A stretch of DNA of 64,000 nt from Rhabdophis nuchalis (Eukaryota; Chordata; Lepidosauria; Squamata; Natricidae), in NCBI GenBank assembly GCA_039707465.1, contig CM077648.1:21700119-21764118 (forward strand), given 5' to 3'. Shown in pieces: positions 46,677-58,016 of this stretch. The position numbers and the translations under genes are program-made. Under the pieces are notes generated by a model. That model did not search any database, was not told the origin of the DNA, and saw only the letters and a program-made list of their open reading frames with translations. Each line of letters starts with the position of its first letter. The stretch's first letter is position 1.

Positions 46677-46917
46677 TTTAATGGCAATGACTGTTGCCCT
46701 TACTCCACTTTGTTGATTTCTCCATCACTCACTATTTTATGGTGTGTCCTTTTTTGAGACCAGCTTATTTGAATTGAGAAATCAGACTATAACCCAAATT
46801 TACCAGTATATCACATTGTATTGTGGGGCTTGGTCAGCAAATTTCCTCTGGCAAACATGTTTATTATATGTGCTTATTATGGCATTTAATATGAATTTGC
46901 AAAGAAAGCTACAAAAT

Positions 46918-48237
46918 ACAGGTAGCCCTCAAGGTACAACAGGCCATTTATTTGTCTGTTTGTAAGTTTTATTGGCCGCCCCATCTTAGCTTTGGGTGGC
47001 TTACAAACTTAAAAAAACCTACAAGATATCACAGTAAAGATCCAATTACTGAGTCCAATTGAAAGAACATTCATTTAATAATGTTCAAAATTACCACACG
47101 CACCCCCCCTCCAAAAGACTACACATGACCCCAGTCAAAGTCACGAGAGTTGCAGCAGCCCTGTGCTTTGGTGCTGCCAACACAAATGTAATAGTAATAG
47201 CAGCCCTGCAATAATTCACTTTGAATGACCCGCAACAGGGGCCCTGCAACACCCTTCAATTTCTCTCTCCCTCCATCCCACCCCGAGGTGCTTGGGCCCA
47301 CATGCCCCATCTTCTGAAGCTCTCCAGAGCTTAAGTTGTGAAAGGAAGACACAAGCGATCGCATGGCAGTGATCCAAATTGTGGCTGGGGTCAAAATGGC
47401 AACCGCCAGACAAACCGCTTCTTTTTGTTGCCTTAACCAGGTCTGCACAGTGCTGCGGAAGCTTCTGAACACTTTGGAAAGCTTCCAACGTGTTCTGCAG
47501 ACCTTCTTAAGGTGGCAAAACAAAGCAGTTTGTCTTTGGGCCATGCAGTGGTGCCCCAAATATGGCTGCCATTTTGTCTTCGCCCATTTGTGGGTAGAAA
47601 CAAAATGGTAGCCACCAGACAAATCGCTTCATTTCATTGCCTGAAAGAGGGCTGTGGCGCAGAAGCCACAAAAGCTTCTGAATGCAACAGAAAGCTTCCC
47701 CAGCACTGCGTAGGCCTAGTTAAGGCGGCAAAAAGCAGCAGGTTGTTCCTCGGGGCCTTGCAGGGGCGACCCAAATGCGGCTGCCACTTTGGAGGTAGCA
47801 GAAAATGACAACAGCTTTCACAGCCAGGTGGTCATGCAAAGAAAGTAGCCATTTCAGACCTCGGGAAGGCCTCGTAGCTCTTCAAAAAGTAAGTGAGGAG
47901 AAAGGTATTTGGCCTGGGGAGCTGGGGTTGGAATTAGGCCTATGATCTGGGAGGACTCAGTGCGGATGAGGAAAGGCATGGAAAGTGGAGCATGGGGCAT
48001 ATCTTGAAGACGAGGAAGGCCTTGGGAGGGCCAAGGTGCTAGGCCTCCAAAGGCTTCCCCCATCCAGGAGGCACCCTATTCCACTTAAAGACCCACACAT
48101 TCATTTAATAATTCATTGGGAAGAGCAGGGATGGGAAGGGGGTCATTAGATGAGAGGTTTCACCTAATGACTGCCAAGACATGCAACTGTAATGGGCAGG
48201 CTCCATTACTGTCCTATTTTGAGCACTACCTATAGTA
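46918..48237. mobile_element. Large TIR element with internal ~210-bp tandem repeat
   Basis: Left end ACAGGTAGCCCTCAAGGTAC and right end GAGCACTACCTATA (inverted TATAGGTAGTGCTC) match the AGGTAGTCCTC family at 12567-13013. Inside, two diverged units (about 47390-47600 and 47600-47805) share AAAATGG.A.CC.CCAGACAAA.CGCTTC, AAGCTTCTGAA and ATGGCTGCCA. No transposase recognised; superfamily unknown. Confidence 0.5.
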
Positions 48238-48417
48238 TTTCAACACTCTCTATAGACATATAATTGGCACCTATTTTATTACTTCAAAAAACTTCACCCT
48301 ACAGTTGTAAAATTTCCAGGATACAGAGACTGTAGCTTTACATTAGTTAAGCCCTATTATTAATTAAATTCTATTTGCCAGATGGAGCATCTCTGAGGTA
48401 AATGTTTAACATGATAT

Positions 48418-49000
48418 CCCATGCGTCCGCACGGGTTATCATGGAGGTACCTAGGTGCTCCCATGCTACACCCCTTTTAGGCGGCCTGCACTGGTTGCCA
48501 GTTGTTTTCCGGGTGCGATTCAAGGTATTAATTATGACGTTTAAAGCGCTCCATGGCTTAGTCCCAGGGTACTTGAGAGACCTCCTACTGCCACCGGGAG
48601 CCTCCCACCGGGAGCCTCCCACCGCCCAGTACGATCCCACAGAGTTGGCCTCCTCAGGGTGCCGTCAGCCAGGCAGTGTCGGCTGGCGACCCCCAGAGCC
48701 TTCTCTGTGGGAGCACCTTCCCTTTGGAATGAGCTTCCCCTGGAGCTTCACATAATTCCTGACCTCCCTTCCTTCCCGCGCGCCCTAAAAAGCTGGTTTT
48801 TCCAGCAAGCCAGCCTGGCCTGAGTAAAATAAACTATTAATTTTAATTGCTAATTTAATTTTAAATTTAATTGTAAATTGTCAACTGGTTATTGGATTTA
48901 CTATTTAATCTTTTTTTTAACTTTTGTAATATGTGTTTTTATGTTGTGCGTCCTTTGGGAGAAGGGTGGCATATAAATCCAATAAATCCTAATGCTAATC
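48418..49000 (+). mobile_element. L2-clade LINE, degraded 3' fragment
   Basis: The frame around 48402-48755 gives ARVIMEVPRCSHATPLLGGL and HWLPVVFRVRFKVLIMTFKA, the L2 C-terminal domain, with a short CCGGGAGCCTCCCA duplication and later frame loss. The tail runs into AATCCTAA-like repeats. Confidence 0.75.
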
Positions 49001-49830
49001 CTAAATCCTAACTGTGGGGGTTAGAAGTGTGTAAAACATTTCTAATTCAAAATATTTTAAGCTTTAAAAAAATTGCTTAGTCAGGGTGTTTCATGCTTGA
49101 AACGGGATCATTTCCAGCTCTGAACCTTTTTGGTAAAATCACCATAATCTGTTTCTATCTCCTAAATATTTCACATTCAAAATGTTTTCCGTTATCTTTT
49201 GGAATGAGCATTTGCTATGAGAAAGTTATTTGAAAACTCTCTCGAGCTCACCCTTGTTTTAAAAGCAAATGTGGGATTCTGGAAGAAATATGTGAATTTT
49301 AATCATGCATAGGCAAATAGAAGGCAAATACATACCCAATCATTAAAATTACATTATCTATTTGCACCAAGGGACACGACCAAGACAAAGTAAGGAGGGA
49401 ACTAGTTTAAAAAAATAAGAGATCCTGATTTCCTGCAGGTCTCCAAGAAATAAACATGCTTTGTATGCAAACAAATGATTGCCATTTTTCTCTTTATATA
49501 AAAATGTTATTAAGCTTATTCACCACTGGGACCAAGAAAACAACCTCTTAATGCTGTACAGTCAGTAAGATATTTCAACATCTTTTACCAAAAGATAGAA
49601 TAATATGCCTAACCACATAGCTTTGTTCCATTAATAAGAAAACCTTATCACTATAATATGATGGTCTATCCATTGATCAGTTATAAAACAGCTTGGTAAT
49701 TGAAGGGAAAAAAATAATGCAAAAAGAAAAATATAAAACAAGTTAAGCATCTTTACTATGGCATTATTATACCTAAGCAGAAACATGGAAATTTTTCAGA
49801 AATGTACAACAGCAGCAAAAAGAAGGAATG

Positions 49831-51924
49831 TTTATTCAGTACATCTTACATCAGCATCTTTCATGTTTGGTTTCTGGAATGTACTACAACTAAGCTATTC
49901 AAGTACTAGAGGTTCATAAGAATTTATTCAATTATCATCCACTGTACGTTTTATTCTGCATTGTTTGTTTACTTCACTTAAGCAATTCACTGACTAAAAA
50001 CTAACGAGAATCTATTCACTGAATGAGACTGACACAAATATAACTTGCAGAGCTCTTGTATGTGTAAATGAACCTCAGTTAAACTATTGTGGAAGCCTGA
50101 TCAGAATTCAGTTCCCCAGACAAAAGGTTGTGTGAAGTCATACCAGATGCAGTGAGAATGTTTAGCCCTGGGTAGAAAACTGGAGTGTTGAACAAGACAT
50201 TTATGCATTTACTTGTTTTCCTTCTCAAATTAGGGCAACTTTCCTCCACCTGGTGCCTATCAATGCTAGCTGTGAATTCTTGGAATTGTATCCCGAACAC
50301 TTCTGGTGACACCAGGTTGGGGAAGTTAATGTTTCTAAATAGCTACTGCACACCAGTAGAACCCAAATATTTATCTTTTCCATGTTCTCCTTCATTTAGC
50401 AATAATTTCCGTCACTGCCAAATTTGAAAGGATTGTCATCTCCACTGCCAACCCTGAAAAAAAAGCGTGGGATTGAGCCCAAACTCATATACTTGACAGC
50501 CAAATTCAGTTTGTTTTTCACAGAAGCAGCAGAATTTTCTTTCCCATTGTACTTAAATATACATAAACACCTAAAACAGAGGTGTCCAACCTTGGCAATT
50601 TCAGAATTTGTAAACTTCAGCTCCCAGAATTCCCCAGTCAGAGCTGGCTGGGAATTCTGGGAGTTGAAGTCCACAACTCGCAAAGCAGCCAAGATTGAAC
50701 ACCCCTGACAAAAAAACCTAGATGCTCATGCATTTACTGAAACTAACACACAATGCACTCATTGAAATACACAAGCACACACACTATTGCTGTTCAAACA
50801 TTGCTCCTGCTTGAAAAATGAGGGAGAGAAACATATTTCATTAAGGACTCTACTTTAACTAGACAGAAAAGGAAATGCAATGGCAACTAAGTGGTAACGA
50901 ACCCAGCACAAAACACAAACGAAAAAATGCAAATTGGTCAGCATTTCATTCATGTTTGTTGGAACTGGAAGCCCACTCAAATCGAGCAAATCAAAAAGGA
51001 GTAGCAATTTTAAAAGGTTTATACCAACTCTATGAAGAGGGCATAAGATATATTCAGGAAGGGTTATAATGTGACAGAAAGCATTTGCCCTACTACATGA
51101 AGTAAAGATATCAAAAACTATTCCAAACAGATTTGTTTCTTTACAATTAATTTTATCCATGAAACTGAATACACTGTGCTTGTTTCTCCTTCTAAGTTCA
51201 TCATATTTGTCAATCTCATCATCAAACCACCCAGCAGGAATACCTTCATCTCTTCATTTACATATTGCTAGCGACTAGTACAGATGGAGAATCATCTCTA
51301 TTTTAGGTCTTTCTTGAAGTTTGCTGATTCCACAAATAAAGCTTGCAAGTGGTTGGAAAATAATTAAAGCTGTTGTTATTCGACAGAGGACATAACAGAA
51401 GAGACACTGAATTTCCTGTGGAAGAGTGATGATCTTTTTTGCCAGAAAACAAAGCATACGAGAAGTAGATAAGTCATTGCCTCTTCGCGGGATCTTTCCA
51501 AAGAAACATTAGGTCTCTTGGTCGCTTCTTTAACGGCAAAAGGAAATTGCATCATTGAGGGTCTGCTGCAACACATACAACAAAAGGATGCATCTATTGA
51601 GGTTCCATTGACACAGACCACTTGCCACACACACACATACAAGAAACGGAAGAAATATCCTCCAGTTTACTCAGTCAAGGATACAGTAGAGATTCATGGC
51701 TCAGTACATTTTAGACTGGCGGTTTTAATAGCATTCATCACAACTAGGTGGCTGGAGCTGCTCGTTCTGGAATAAACAAAGGTGTGATGCTCTTCTAATC
51801 AGTTGAGAACTTAAAACTTCTCTGTTCCCCATTTTCACAAAGTTTTGAGTCCATGTGGGTCGCATGGAGCCTTCTGAGAACTGTGGTTACCCACAAGGTC
51901 TTGCGTAGCTAATGTTAAAGAGTT
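49831..51924 (-). other. TSPAN5: Probable TSPAN5 3' untranslated region
   Basis: Sequence after the TSPAN5 stop, read on the minus strand. AATAAA motifs occur at 49950-49955, 49923-49928 and 49831-49836, which would give a 3' UTR of about 2.0-2.1 kb. The extent is inferred. A hairpin hAT MITE (50577-50707) would lie inside it. No other open frame or repeat is recognised in it. Confidence 0.4.
50577..50707. mobile_element. Hairpin hAT MITE, copy 7
   Basis: Arms CAGAGGTGTCCAACCTTGGC and inverted CAGGGGTGTTCAATCTTGGC with core CTCCCAGAATTCCC. It lies within the presumed TSPAN5 3' UTR, so its hairpin could be part of the mRNA. Confidence 0.8.
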
Positions 51925-51990
51925 TTACCAGCTGGCTCGGACAGCTTCAATATCACTAACCAAGTTTTGAGCCAAGCATATGCCAAATAT
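51925..51990 (-). CDS. TSPAN5: TSPAN5 terminal coding exon (end of TM4 and C-terminal tail)
   Basis: Minus-strand exon after a TTTCTTCCAG acceptor. It reads IFGICLAQNLVSDIEAVRAS, then W and TAA (stop at 51925-51927). It gives the end of transmembrane segment 4 and the short cytosolic tail of tetraspanin-5. Phase 0 start. The sequence agrees with the vertebrate TSPAN5 C terminus as known for the family, which separates it from paralogues TSPAN14, 17 and 33. Confidence 0.95.
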   Translation of the reverse strand: MFGICLAQNLVSDIEAVRASW

Positions 51991-52448
51991 CTGGAAGAAA
52001 AGAAATGCACACATTAAGCTGGAACTGACTTTCAAATGCAGTTTGAAATTTGAATTAGCCAGAGTTACCCACAAAATTTAACACAATGGCTACCATTTAC
52101 ACATTAAAATTGAAATGGTTTTTTCTTGTTAAGCATGTTTCACTCAGGTTTTCTGGGACACGTGATATACTTGGCCACAAATTAGCAGTAGTGACTGGGT
52201 GTACACAACACGCTGGCCTCAAATATTGTATGGTTGGCCAGTTTGCAGTTGAGTGTACTATGCAAATACAATCACATTTACTGTGAAATATTAAGTATTC
52301 CAGCATGTAATAATTGGAGGGAGGAGGAAAACAGTCTTTAATATATGAGAGGAAAGTATGCTATATCAGAATTGTCCTGGGAACAGCAGCTCTGAAAATG
52401 CAGATGTAGGCGATATTTTTAAGTTGTTAAAATTAAGTTTTCTAGTTA

Positions 52449-52962
52449 CCGTATTTTTCGGAGTACAAGTACAGAGGATGAAAATCTGGGTGTGTCTTAT
52501 ACACTGAATACAGCACTTTTGCCTGCCGAAACCCCGCCTCCTTCACCGAAATAGCCGTGCATAGCATTTAGGAGGCTTATAGAGTGCTCCTGGGGGCTGG
52601 GGAGGGCAGAAATAAGTGAAAAACGAGCCATTTTTTTGCTCACTTTTGCCCCTCCCCCCAGCCCCCAGGAGCACTCTATAAGCCTCCTAAAAACTATCCA
52701 TGCCCTTTTTTTGACATAAAATGGGCCTGTTTTCGTAAATAACGAGCCATGTTTGCTCATTTATGCCTCCCTCCCCAGGAGCACTCTACAAACCTCCTAA
52801 AGGCTATTCATGCCCTTTTTTTGAAAAAAAGGGCCTGTTTTCATAAAAAATGGGCTGTTTTGGGGAGGTCTGCAGAGTGCAAAAACTTTTTTTTCTAATT
52901 TGCCTCTTCAAAACCTTGGTGCGTCTTATACTCCGGTCCGTCTTACACTCCGAAAAATACGG
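52449..52962. mobile_element. TA-flanked MITE (CCGTATTTTTCGGAG ends)
   Basis: Starts CCGTATTTTTCGGAGTACAA and ends CTCCGAAAAATACGG, flanked by TA at 52447-52448 and 52963-52964. The interior has repeated TTTAGGAGGCTTATAGAGTG-type units. Same family as the nested copy at 33722-34103. It lies in the TSPAN5 intron before the last coding exon. Confidence 0.85.
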
Positions 52963-53377
52963 TAACTTTTAAGAAATTCAATAGCACAGGGTTTAAACAG
53001 CATTCCAAATACCTGGAGCAAAAGATTTTCCTACTTGCTATGAATAAGAATAGGATACAAAGTTGAGACTACTTACTTAAGTTAAAAAGACACCTAATTG
53101 CTTGCTTTGGAAGTCTACTAGAGAAACAGCCCCACTATGCTTGGGCTATCAAAAAGCAAGCACATCCGTTCGATCATTTGCAGCAAAATATTTATAATTG
53201 ATTCTGCATTATCCAAGTTCACTACAAGACTGAAATCAATGAGACCCAAATGCACTTTCTTTTTTTCAAAAATTAATAAATCAATTCCTCTATACAGAGA
53301 TTCAATGTTCATTTCACTCTATGGGGTCTTTCTTGAGGATGGATTATACTCTGCAGTTTTTCAAAAGAACAGGTCAC

Positions 53378-53494
53378 CTGTAATAATGCAATTCCAATGA
53401 ATATGCCGGCCACTATGGTTAAGTTATCCTGCAGCCATTTTTCAAACTGTGGGACGCAACCTTTTGTGTAAATAACAATCTGTTGATCAACTTC
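53378..53494 (-). CDS. TSPAN5: TSPAN5 exon (end of large extracellular loop and TM4)
   Basis: 117 bp, TTCTTGCAG acceptor at the high-coordinate side and CAG/GTGACC donor. It reads EVDQQIVIYTKGCVPQFEKW, then LQDNLTIVAGIFIGIALLQ. It supplies the last cysteine of the large loop (KGC) and the start of transmembrane segment 4 (TIVAGIFIGIALLQ). Phase 0 on both sides. Confidence 0.96.
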
Positions 53495-53581
53495 CTGCAA
53501 GAACAATAATAAAAAACATTGAACATTTTTTCTAGCACTTCTTTTCCATTTCCTCTCCAAAAAGAAATTTTGAAAACTTAC

Positions 53582-53629
53582 TGGTTTTTGTCGGGCATCA
53601 TAACCACACTGAGTATTAATGACATCTTC
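53582..53629 (-). CDS. TSPAN5: TSPAN5 48-bp exon (large extracellular loop)
   Basis: A 16-codon exon, TTTTTAG acceptor and CCA/GTAAGT donor, reading EDVINTQCGYDARQKP. It provides the seventh cysteine of the TspanC8 loop (TQC). Only 87 bp of intron separate it from the next exon. Being 48 bp and phase 0-0 it could be skipped in frame, though that would remove a disulfide cysteine. Confidence 0.95.
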
Positions 53630-54162
53630 CTAAAAATAAAAATACAGAAACAATTACCAATAAATGTCTCCTTTTACTCAACAAAAAGTCTATCTCTTGA
53701 CCTTGCCTAGTTACTTCTAATTGAAAGTAGAAACTGTTGCTTAGCATCGCCATTGTAAAGCATGATGTCATACATCCATGCCAACTTACGATGGCTGTTT
53801 CAACAATCCCAGTTACCATCGCTACGTGAATCCCACACAGTCTCAGAAGTTCAAAAATATAGATTAAAATATGTTTCTTGCCATATATGGCCATATGTTT
53901 CTTTTATGGGCTTCAATATGAACACTAGGCATTCAAAATTAACTTTTTTAACAGATCTCATAATAAAAATCCCATACGTTCTTCTCCATTCCAGAAGGAT
54001 GGGCCATGTTTGTCTGCCACAGCACTGCAACAAACCCTTTGTGATACCTTCAAAACTAATATATTTATGATGGCACTAGCCTAGTGTAAGAACAGTCCCA
54101 CTGTGATTTAGGGTCCTTTCAGGATGGAAGAGTAGCCTTGCCAGGCTTCTGTTCTGACTTAC

Positions 54163-54288
54163 AGCAGGATCTTTAGTGCAGCAAGAGAAAGGTACTCCAC
54201 ACCGTTCTCGACTAGCATTGGAGTCTGTGCAGTTGAAGTAAATGTTGAGGTTCCAGTCATCTGCCCCAAAGGCCCCACAGCACTGCCA
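54163..54288 (-). CDS. TSPAN5: TSPAN5 exon (CCG motif, core of large extracellular loop)
   Basis: 126 bp, CCTAG acceptor and GCT/GTAAGT donor. It reads WQCCGAFGADDWNLNIYFNC, then TDSNASRERCGVPFSCCTKD and PA. It contains the tetraspanin CCG signature and the PxSC-type motif (PFSCC). Six of the eight loop cysteines are here; with those in the next two exons the total is eight, which defines the TspanC8 group that binds ADAM10 and regulates its exit from the ER and its substrate choice, for example in Notch cleavage. NCT and NAS are candidate N-glycosylation sequons. Confidence 0.96.
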
Positions 54289-54450
54289 CTAGGAGGGGGA
54301 AAAAGACAGAGGCATCATAGTTCGGGCATCATTTGCCAGGCATGGCTATTCTTCTAAGCTACCATTCCAAATCACTCTTTGAATTTATTTTGTTCTGGAA
54401 ATGCATGCAAAAGTTTTCAACTCTTTACTGTAGTGCTAGTTCCCCTATAA

Positions 54451-54580
54451 CAGGGGTGTCAAACTCACGGCGTCACAGCAGCATCATGTGACATATCACA
54501 ACTTTTTTCCCCCTTCGCTAAACCGGGCATGGCCAGCATATGATGCATCCGGTCTGCGGGGCATGAGTTTGACAGCCCTG
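54451..54580. mobile_element. hAT-type MITE (CAGGGGTGTCAAACTC family)
   Basis: Ends CAGGGGTGTCAAACTCACGG and inverted CAGGGCTGTCAAACTCATGC. Perfect 8-bp TSD CCCTATAA at 54443-54450 and 54581-54588. Intron of TSPAN5. Confidence 0.92.
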
Positions 54581-55697
54581 CCCTATAACTAGGAATGGCA
54601 AGGCACTGCATCTCCTACAATGTTCCAAACATAACTTGTATGTGATTTTGAAATAAGACTTCAGACAGAATCACCTCAAATCACCTTTGCTGTGCATATT
54701 AGAAAAAGCTTGGTCAAACTTTTCTGGAAATCCGTTCATACTCCTGCACCATTCAATGGCACATCTTGTTCAAGCTTCCTCAGGGAGAAGAAGATTAACT
54801 CAGCCACAGCAATTAAATAGCTATATCAGTTCACTTATCCAAAACAGATTGTTTATTACTCTTTGTTGGACGATTCAGCTTATTTTCCAGAGAGCTTCAG
54901 CAACAGTTAGCAATACCTTCGAACTCTAGCTGAATACAAAAGCTACAGCCACAAGACTGTTTAAAATGTTGCCCATTTCCTCCAATTTTAAGAAAAACCA
55001 TGTGAATCCATTTGCTATGAAATCTGCAAAATAAGTATCAATAAACATTGCTGATTTTTACATTAATTACCATTCAGTGAGAAACATAGCTACATTTCAC
55101 CCTAAACATGTTTCCAGAAAACGTTTCAAAAAATAGATAAGAAATGAAACAAACAGTACAATGGGGGAAACTTCTCAAATCAAGTTGTGCTTGGCTTGTA
55201 GTGGCTTCATAGATTCATATATTTTTCTTAACAACAAATATGGTCATTGCCTTCTTCTAAGCATAGCCTGTATTCTAATCTAAAACTCTGTATTTATTGA
55301 GAATATTTCTTACAACTACTATACTGGCCTGACTTTCTTTGCCTTTCTGAAATCAGCCAAGGTTAATGTTGCCACTGGCTGCAGATGTTTAGCAATAGTC
55401 ATCGTCAAAGTGGGATATTTTCCCTTACACCAGAGTTGGCAGATCTGTGGTTCACCGGTTATACATTTAATTAACTTAAAAAAATATTTATCAAACTTAT
55501 AGGCCACTCATCTCAGTATCCAAATGACTGAAGGGCAGCATTATAAATGGCCCACCAGATGTTGCAGAATTACAATTCCTAGTCATTCCTATCTAAATGA
55601 ATAAAAATGATGGATGCCAGGGATTGTAGGATTCCACCACACCGAGTGGGCAGTGTAGTTTCCACAGTCAAATCTTAAAGAAAGAAGGAGCTCTTAC

Positions 55698-55868
55698 ATA
55701 TTCTTGGGTAAAGTCTATGAGGTTTTGCAAATCAATGTCATCTCTGTATGCTCGGATATTGTTGTTGATAAAGAAATACAGCTGGTCTTTGATCCAGTCT
55801 TTGAAAACAAATGCCAGAACTCCTGCTGTGAGTTCCAGGAAGAAGATGATTCCAAGGAAGACTGAGAA
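55698..55868 (-). CDS. TSPAN5: TSPAN5 exon (TM3 and start of large extracellular loop)
   Basis: 171 bp, TTTGCAG acceptor and TAT/GTAAGA donor. It reads FSVFLGIIFFLELTAGVLAF, then VFKDWIKDQLYFFINNNIRA and YRDDIDLQNLIDFTQEY. The first ~20 residues are transmembrane segment 3 with its conserved Glu; the rest is the A/B helix region of the large loop. Phase 0. A 5'-truncated L2 LINE lies in the antisense direction in the intron just upstream of this exon (56.1-58.3 kb). Confidence 0.96.
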
Positions 55869-56000
55869 CTGCAAAGAAGTAAAATAATGTATTGGCTTCA
55901 ATCAAACCTTCAGAACTAATGCAATACCAAAGAATCACATGGATAACAACTGATAATATTACAGCTATGTTTACTTATTTTACAGCTCATTATTCTCTGT

Positions 56001-58016
56001 GTGGTGGCAGAAACAACAAACCATACACCTACTTTAAGCACAACACTTTCAGTTGTGCTTAAAGTATGTGTGAGTACAGTTTGTTATTTTTGCCAGCATT
56101 ATGGGGTGATGAAGCGCCACAAGAGATGCCTAGAGAGAAGATGGAGGTCTACTCGATCTGAATCCGACCGAACACAGGTAAGAGCCCATTTACGGACTTA
56201 CATTGTGGCGCTGAGAGTGGCCAAACGCCATCATTGTGCCACTCTCATAGCATCCGCAGATAACCGCCCTGCCGCCCTGTTTAGGGTGACCCGCTCCCTC
56301 CTACAACAGAGGGTGCGGGAAGCCCCATTACAGGGTAGAGCAGAGGAATTTGTGATTTATCTGCAGGAGAAAATCGCTCAGATTCAGAACGAGCTAGTCT
56401 CCATTGATGGCCCAGTGGGATTGCACGAGGCGGATCTTGGTTGGGAGGAGTTTGACTCTGTTACTTCCGAGGATATGGACAGGTTACGTGGGCGACTGCG
56501 AGCCATCACATGTTTATTGGACCCGTGTCCTTCCTGGCTTGTACTGGCATCCTGGGAGGTGACACGAGGCTGGCTCCAAGAGGTTGTCAACGCTTCTCTA
56601 AGTGAGGGTTTCTTGCCTGCCTCCCTTAAAGAGGCCATGGTGAGGCCCCTCCTGAAGAAGCCCTCTTTGGACCCAGCTTTATTAGCCAACTATCGTCCCG
56701 TCTCCAACCTTCCCTTTCTGGCGAAGGTTGTAGAGAGTGTGGTGGCACAACAGTTTCCCCGTCACCTGGAGGAAGTTGATTATCTAGACCCGCGCCAGTC
56801 CGGCTTTCGGCCCGGGCATAGCACCGAGACGGCATTGGTCGTGTTGGTAGATGATCTCTGGAGGGCCAGAGATGGGGGTTGTTCCTCCATCCTGGTCCTA
56901 TTAGACCTCTCAGCGGCTTTCGATACCATCGACCATGGTATCCTATTGCATCGGCTGGGGGGGTTGGGGGTGGGAGGCACCGTTTTACGGTGGTTCTCCT
57001 ACCTCTCCGGTCGATCGCAATTTGTGTTGGCAGGAGAGCAGAGGTCGACCTCGAGACTCCTCACATGTGGGGTGCCTCAGGGGTCGGTCCTCTCGCCTCT
57101 CCTGTTCAACACATATATGAAGCCGCTGGGTGAGATCATCCGTGGTTTTGGGGTAGAGTACCACTTCTACGCTGATGATACGCAGTTGTATATATCTACC
57201 CCAAACCACCCCAACGATGCCGTAGCGGTGATGTGCCAGTGCCTGGAAGCCGTGCGGATCTGGATGGGAAGTAACAGACTCAGGCTCAACCCGTCCAAGA
57301 CCGAGTGGCTGTGGTTTCCGGCCGCCCGATTCAACCAGTTGACTCCATCACTGGCCATAGGGGGCAAACATCTTACCCCTGTGGATGGGGCGCGCAACTT
57401 GGGTGTCCTCCTGGATACCCGGCTGTCCATGGAAGACCAAGTGACAGCCGTGGCCAGGAGGGCGTTTTACCAGGTTCGCCTGGTACGCCAGTTGCGCCCC
57501 CTATTGGATCGGGATGCCCTTTGCACAGTCACTCATGCCCTCGTGACATCCCGACTGGACTATTGTAACTCTCTCTACATGGGGCTCCCCCTGAGGTGCA
57601 CCCGAAGACTGCAGCTGGTCCAGAATGCAGCCGCGCGAGCAATAATGGGGACCGCTAGGTACACCCATATAACACCTCTCTTGCGCGAGCTGCACTGGCT
57701 GCCTGTCGTCTTTCGGATGCGCTTCAAGGTGCTAGTTGTCATCTTTAAAGCGCTCCATGGCACGGGACCTAGCTATCTGCGGGATCGGATCCTGCCCCAT
57801 ATATCCTCACGGCCAATTCGCTCCCACAGAGAGGGACTTCTCCGGGTGCCGTCCACTAGACTTTGTCAGCGGGCGAAGCCCAGGGGAAGGGCCTTCTCTG
57901 TGGCGGGCCCTGCCCTCTGGAACGACCTTCCCCCCGACATTAGAACAACCACGGACCTCCGCTCCTTCCGTCAAAAATTAAAAACATACTTTTTCTGCTT
58001 GGCCGGCCTAGGTTAG
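56001..58016 (+). CDS. L2 LINE reverse transcriptase, 671-codon open frame
   Basis: The longest frame in the window. Motifs: NYRPVSNLPFLAKVVESVVA (RT start), LLDLSAAFDTIDHGILLHRL (motif A, Asp302), CGVPQGSVLSPLLFNTYM (motif B, from ~356), YHFYADDTQLY (catalytic Asp392/393), LNPSKTEWLWF, and the L2 C-terminal block with SRLDYCNSLYMGLP, LRELHWLPVVF and WNDLPPDIRTTTDLRSF. The first ~30 codons are probably flanking DNA that happens to be open, because they include an unrelated inverted repeat (CTTTAAGCACAAC / GTTGTGCTTAAAG); the listed start is not a true L2 start. With no endonuclease domain it cannot be autonomous, although the RT active site is intact. Confidence 0.85.
   Translation: MVAETTNHTPTLSTTLSVVLKVCVSTVCYFCQHYGVMKRHKRCLERRWRSTRSESDRTQVRAHLRTYIVALRVAKRHHCATLIASADNRPAALFRVTRSLLQQRVREAPLQGRAEEFVIYLQEKIAQIQNELVSIDGPVGLHEADLGWEEFDSVTSEDMDRLRGRLRAITCLLDPCPSWLVLASWEVTRGWLQEVVNASLSEGFLPASLKEAMVRPLLKKPSLDPALLANYRPVSNLPFLAKVVESVVAQQFPRHLEEVDYLDPRQSGFRPGHSTETALVVLVDDLWRARDGGCSSILVLLDLSAAFDTIDHGILLHRLGGLGVGGTVLRWFSYLSGRSQFVLAGEQRSTSRLLTCGVPQGSVLSPLLFNTYMKPLGEIIRGFGVEYHFYADDTQLYISTPNHPNDAVAVMCQCLEAVRIWMGSNRLRLNPSKTEWLWFPAARFNQLTPSLAIGGKHLTPVDGARNLGVLLDTRLSMEDQVTAVARRAFYQVRLVRQLRPLLDRDALCTVTHALVTSRLDYCNSLYMGLPLRCTRRLQLVQNAAARAIMGTARYTHITPLLRELHWLPVVFRMRFKVLVVIFKALHGTGPSYLRDRILPHISSRPIRSHREGLLRVPSTRLCQRAKPRGRAFSVAGPALWNDLPPDIRTTTDLRSFRQKLKTYFFCLAGLG

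Noticed and set aside
47119..47622. 167-codon minus-strand frame
   Set aside because: Overlaps several other frames in a tandem-repeat core of a TIR element; no domain or conserved motif.
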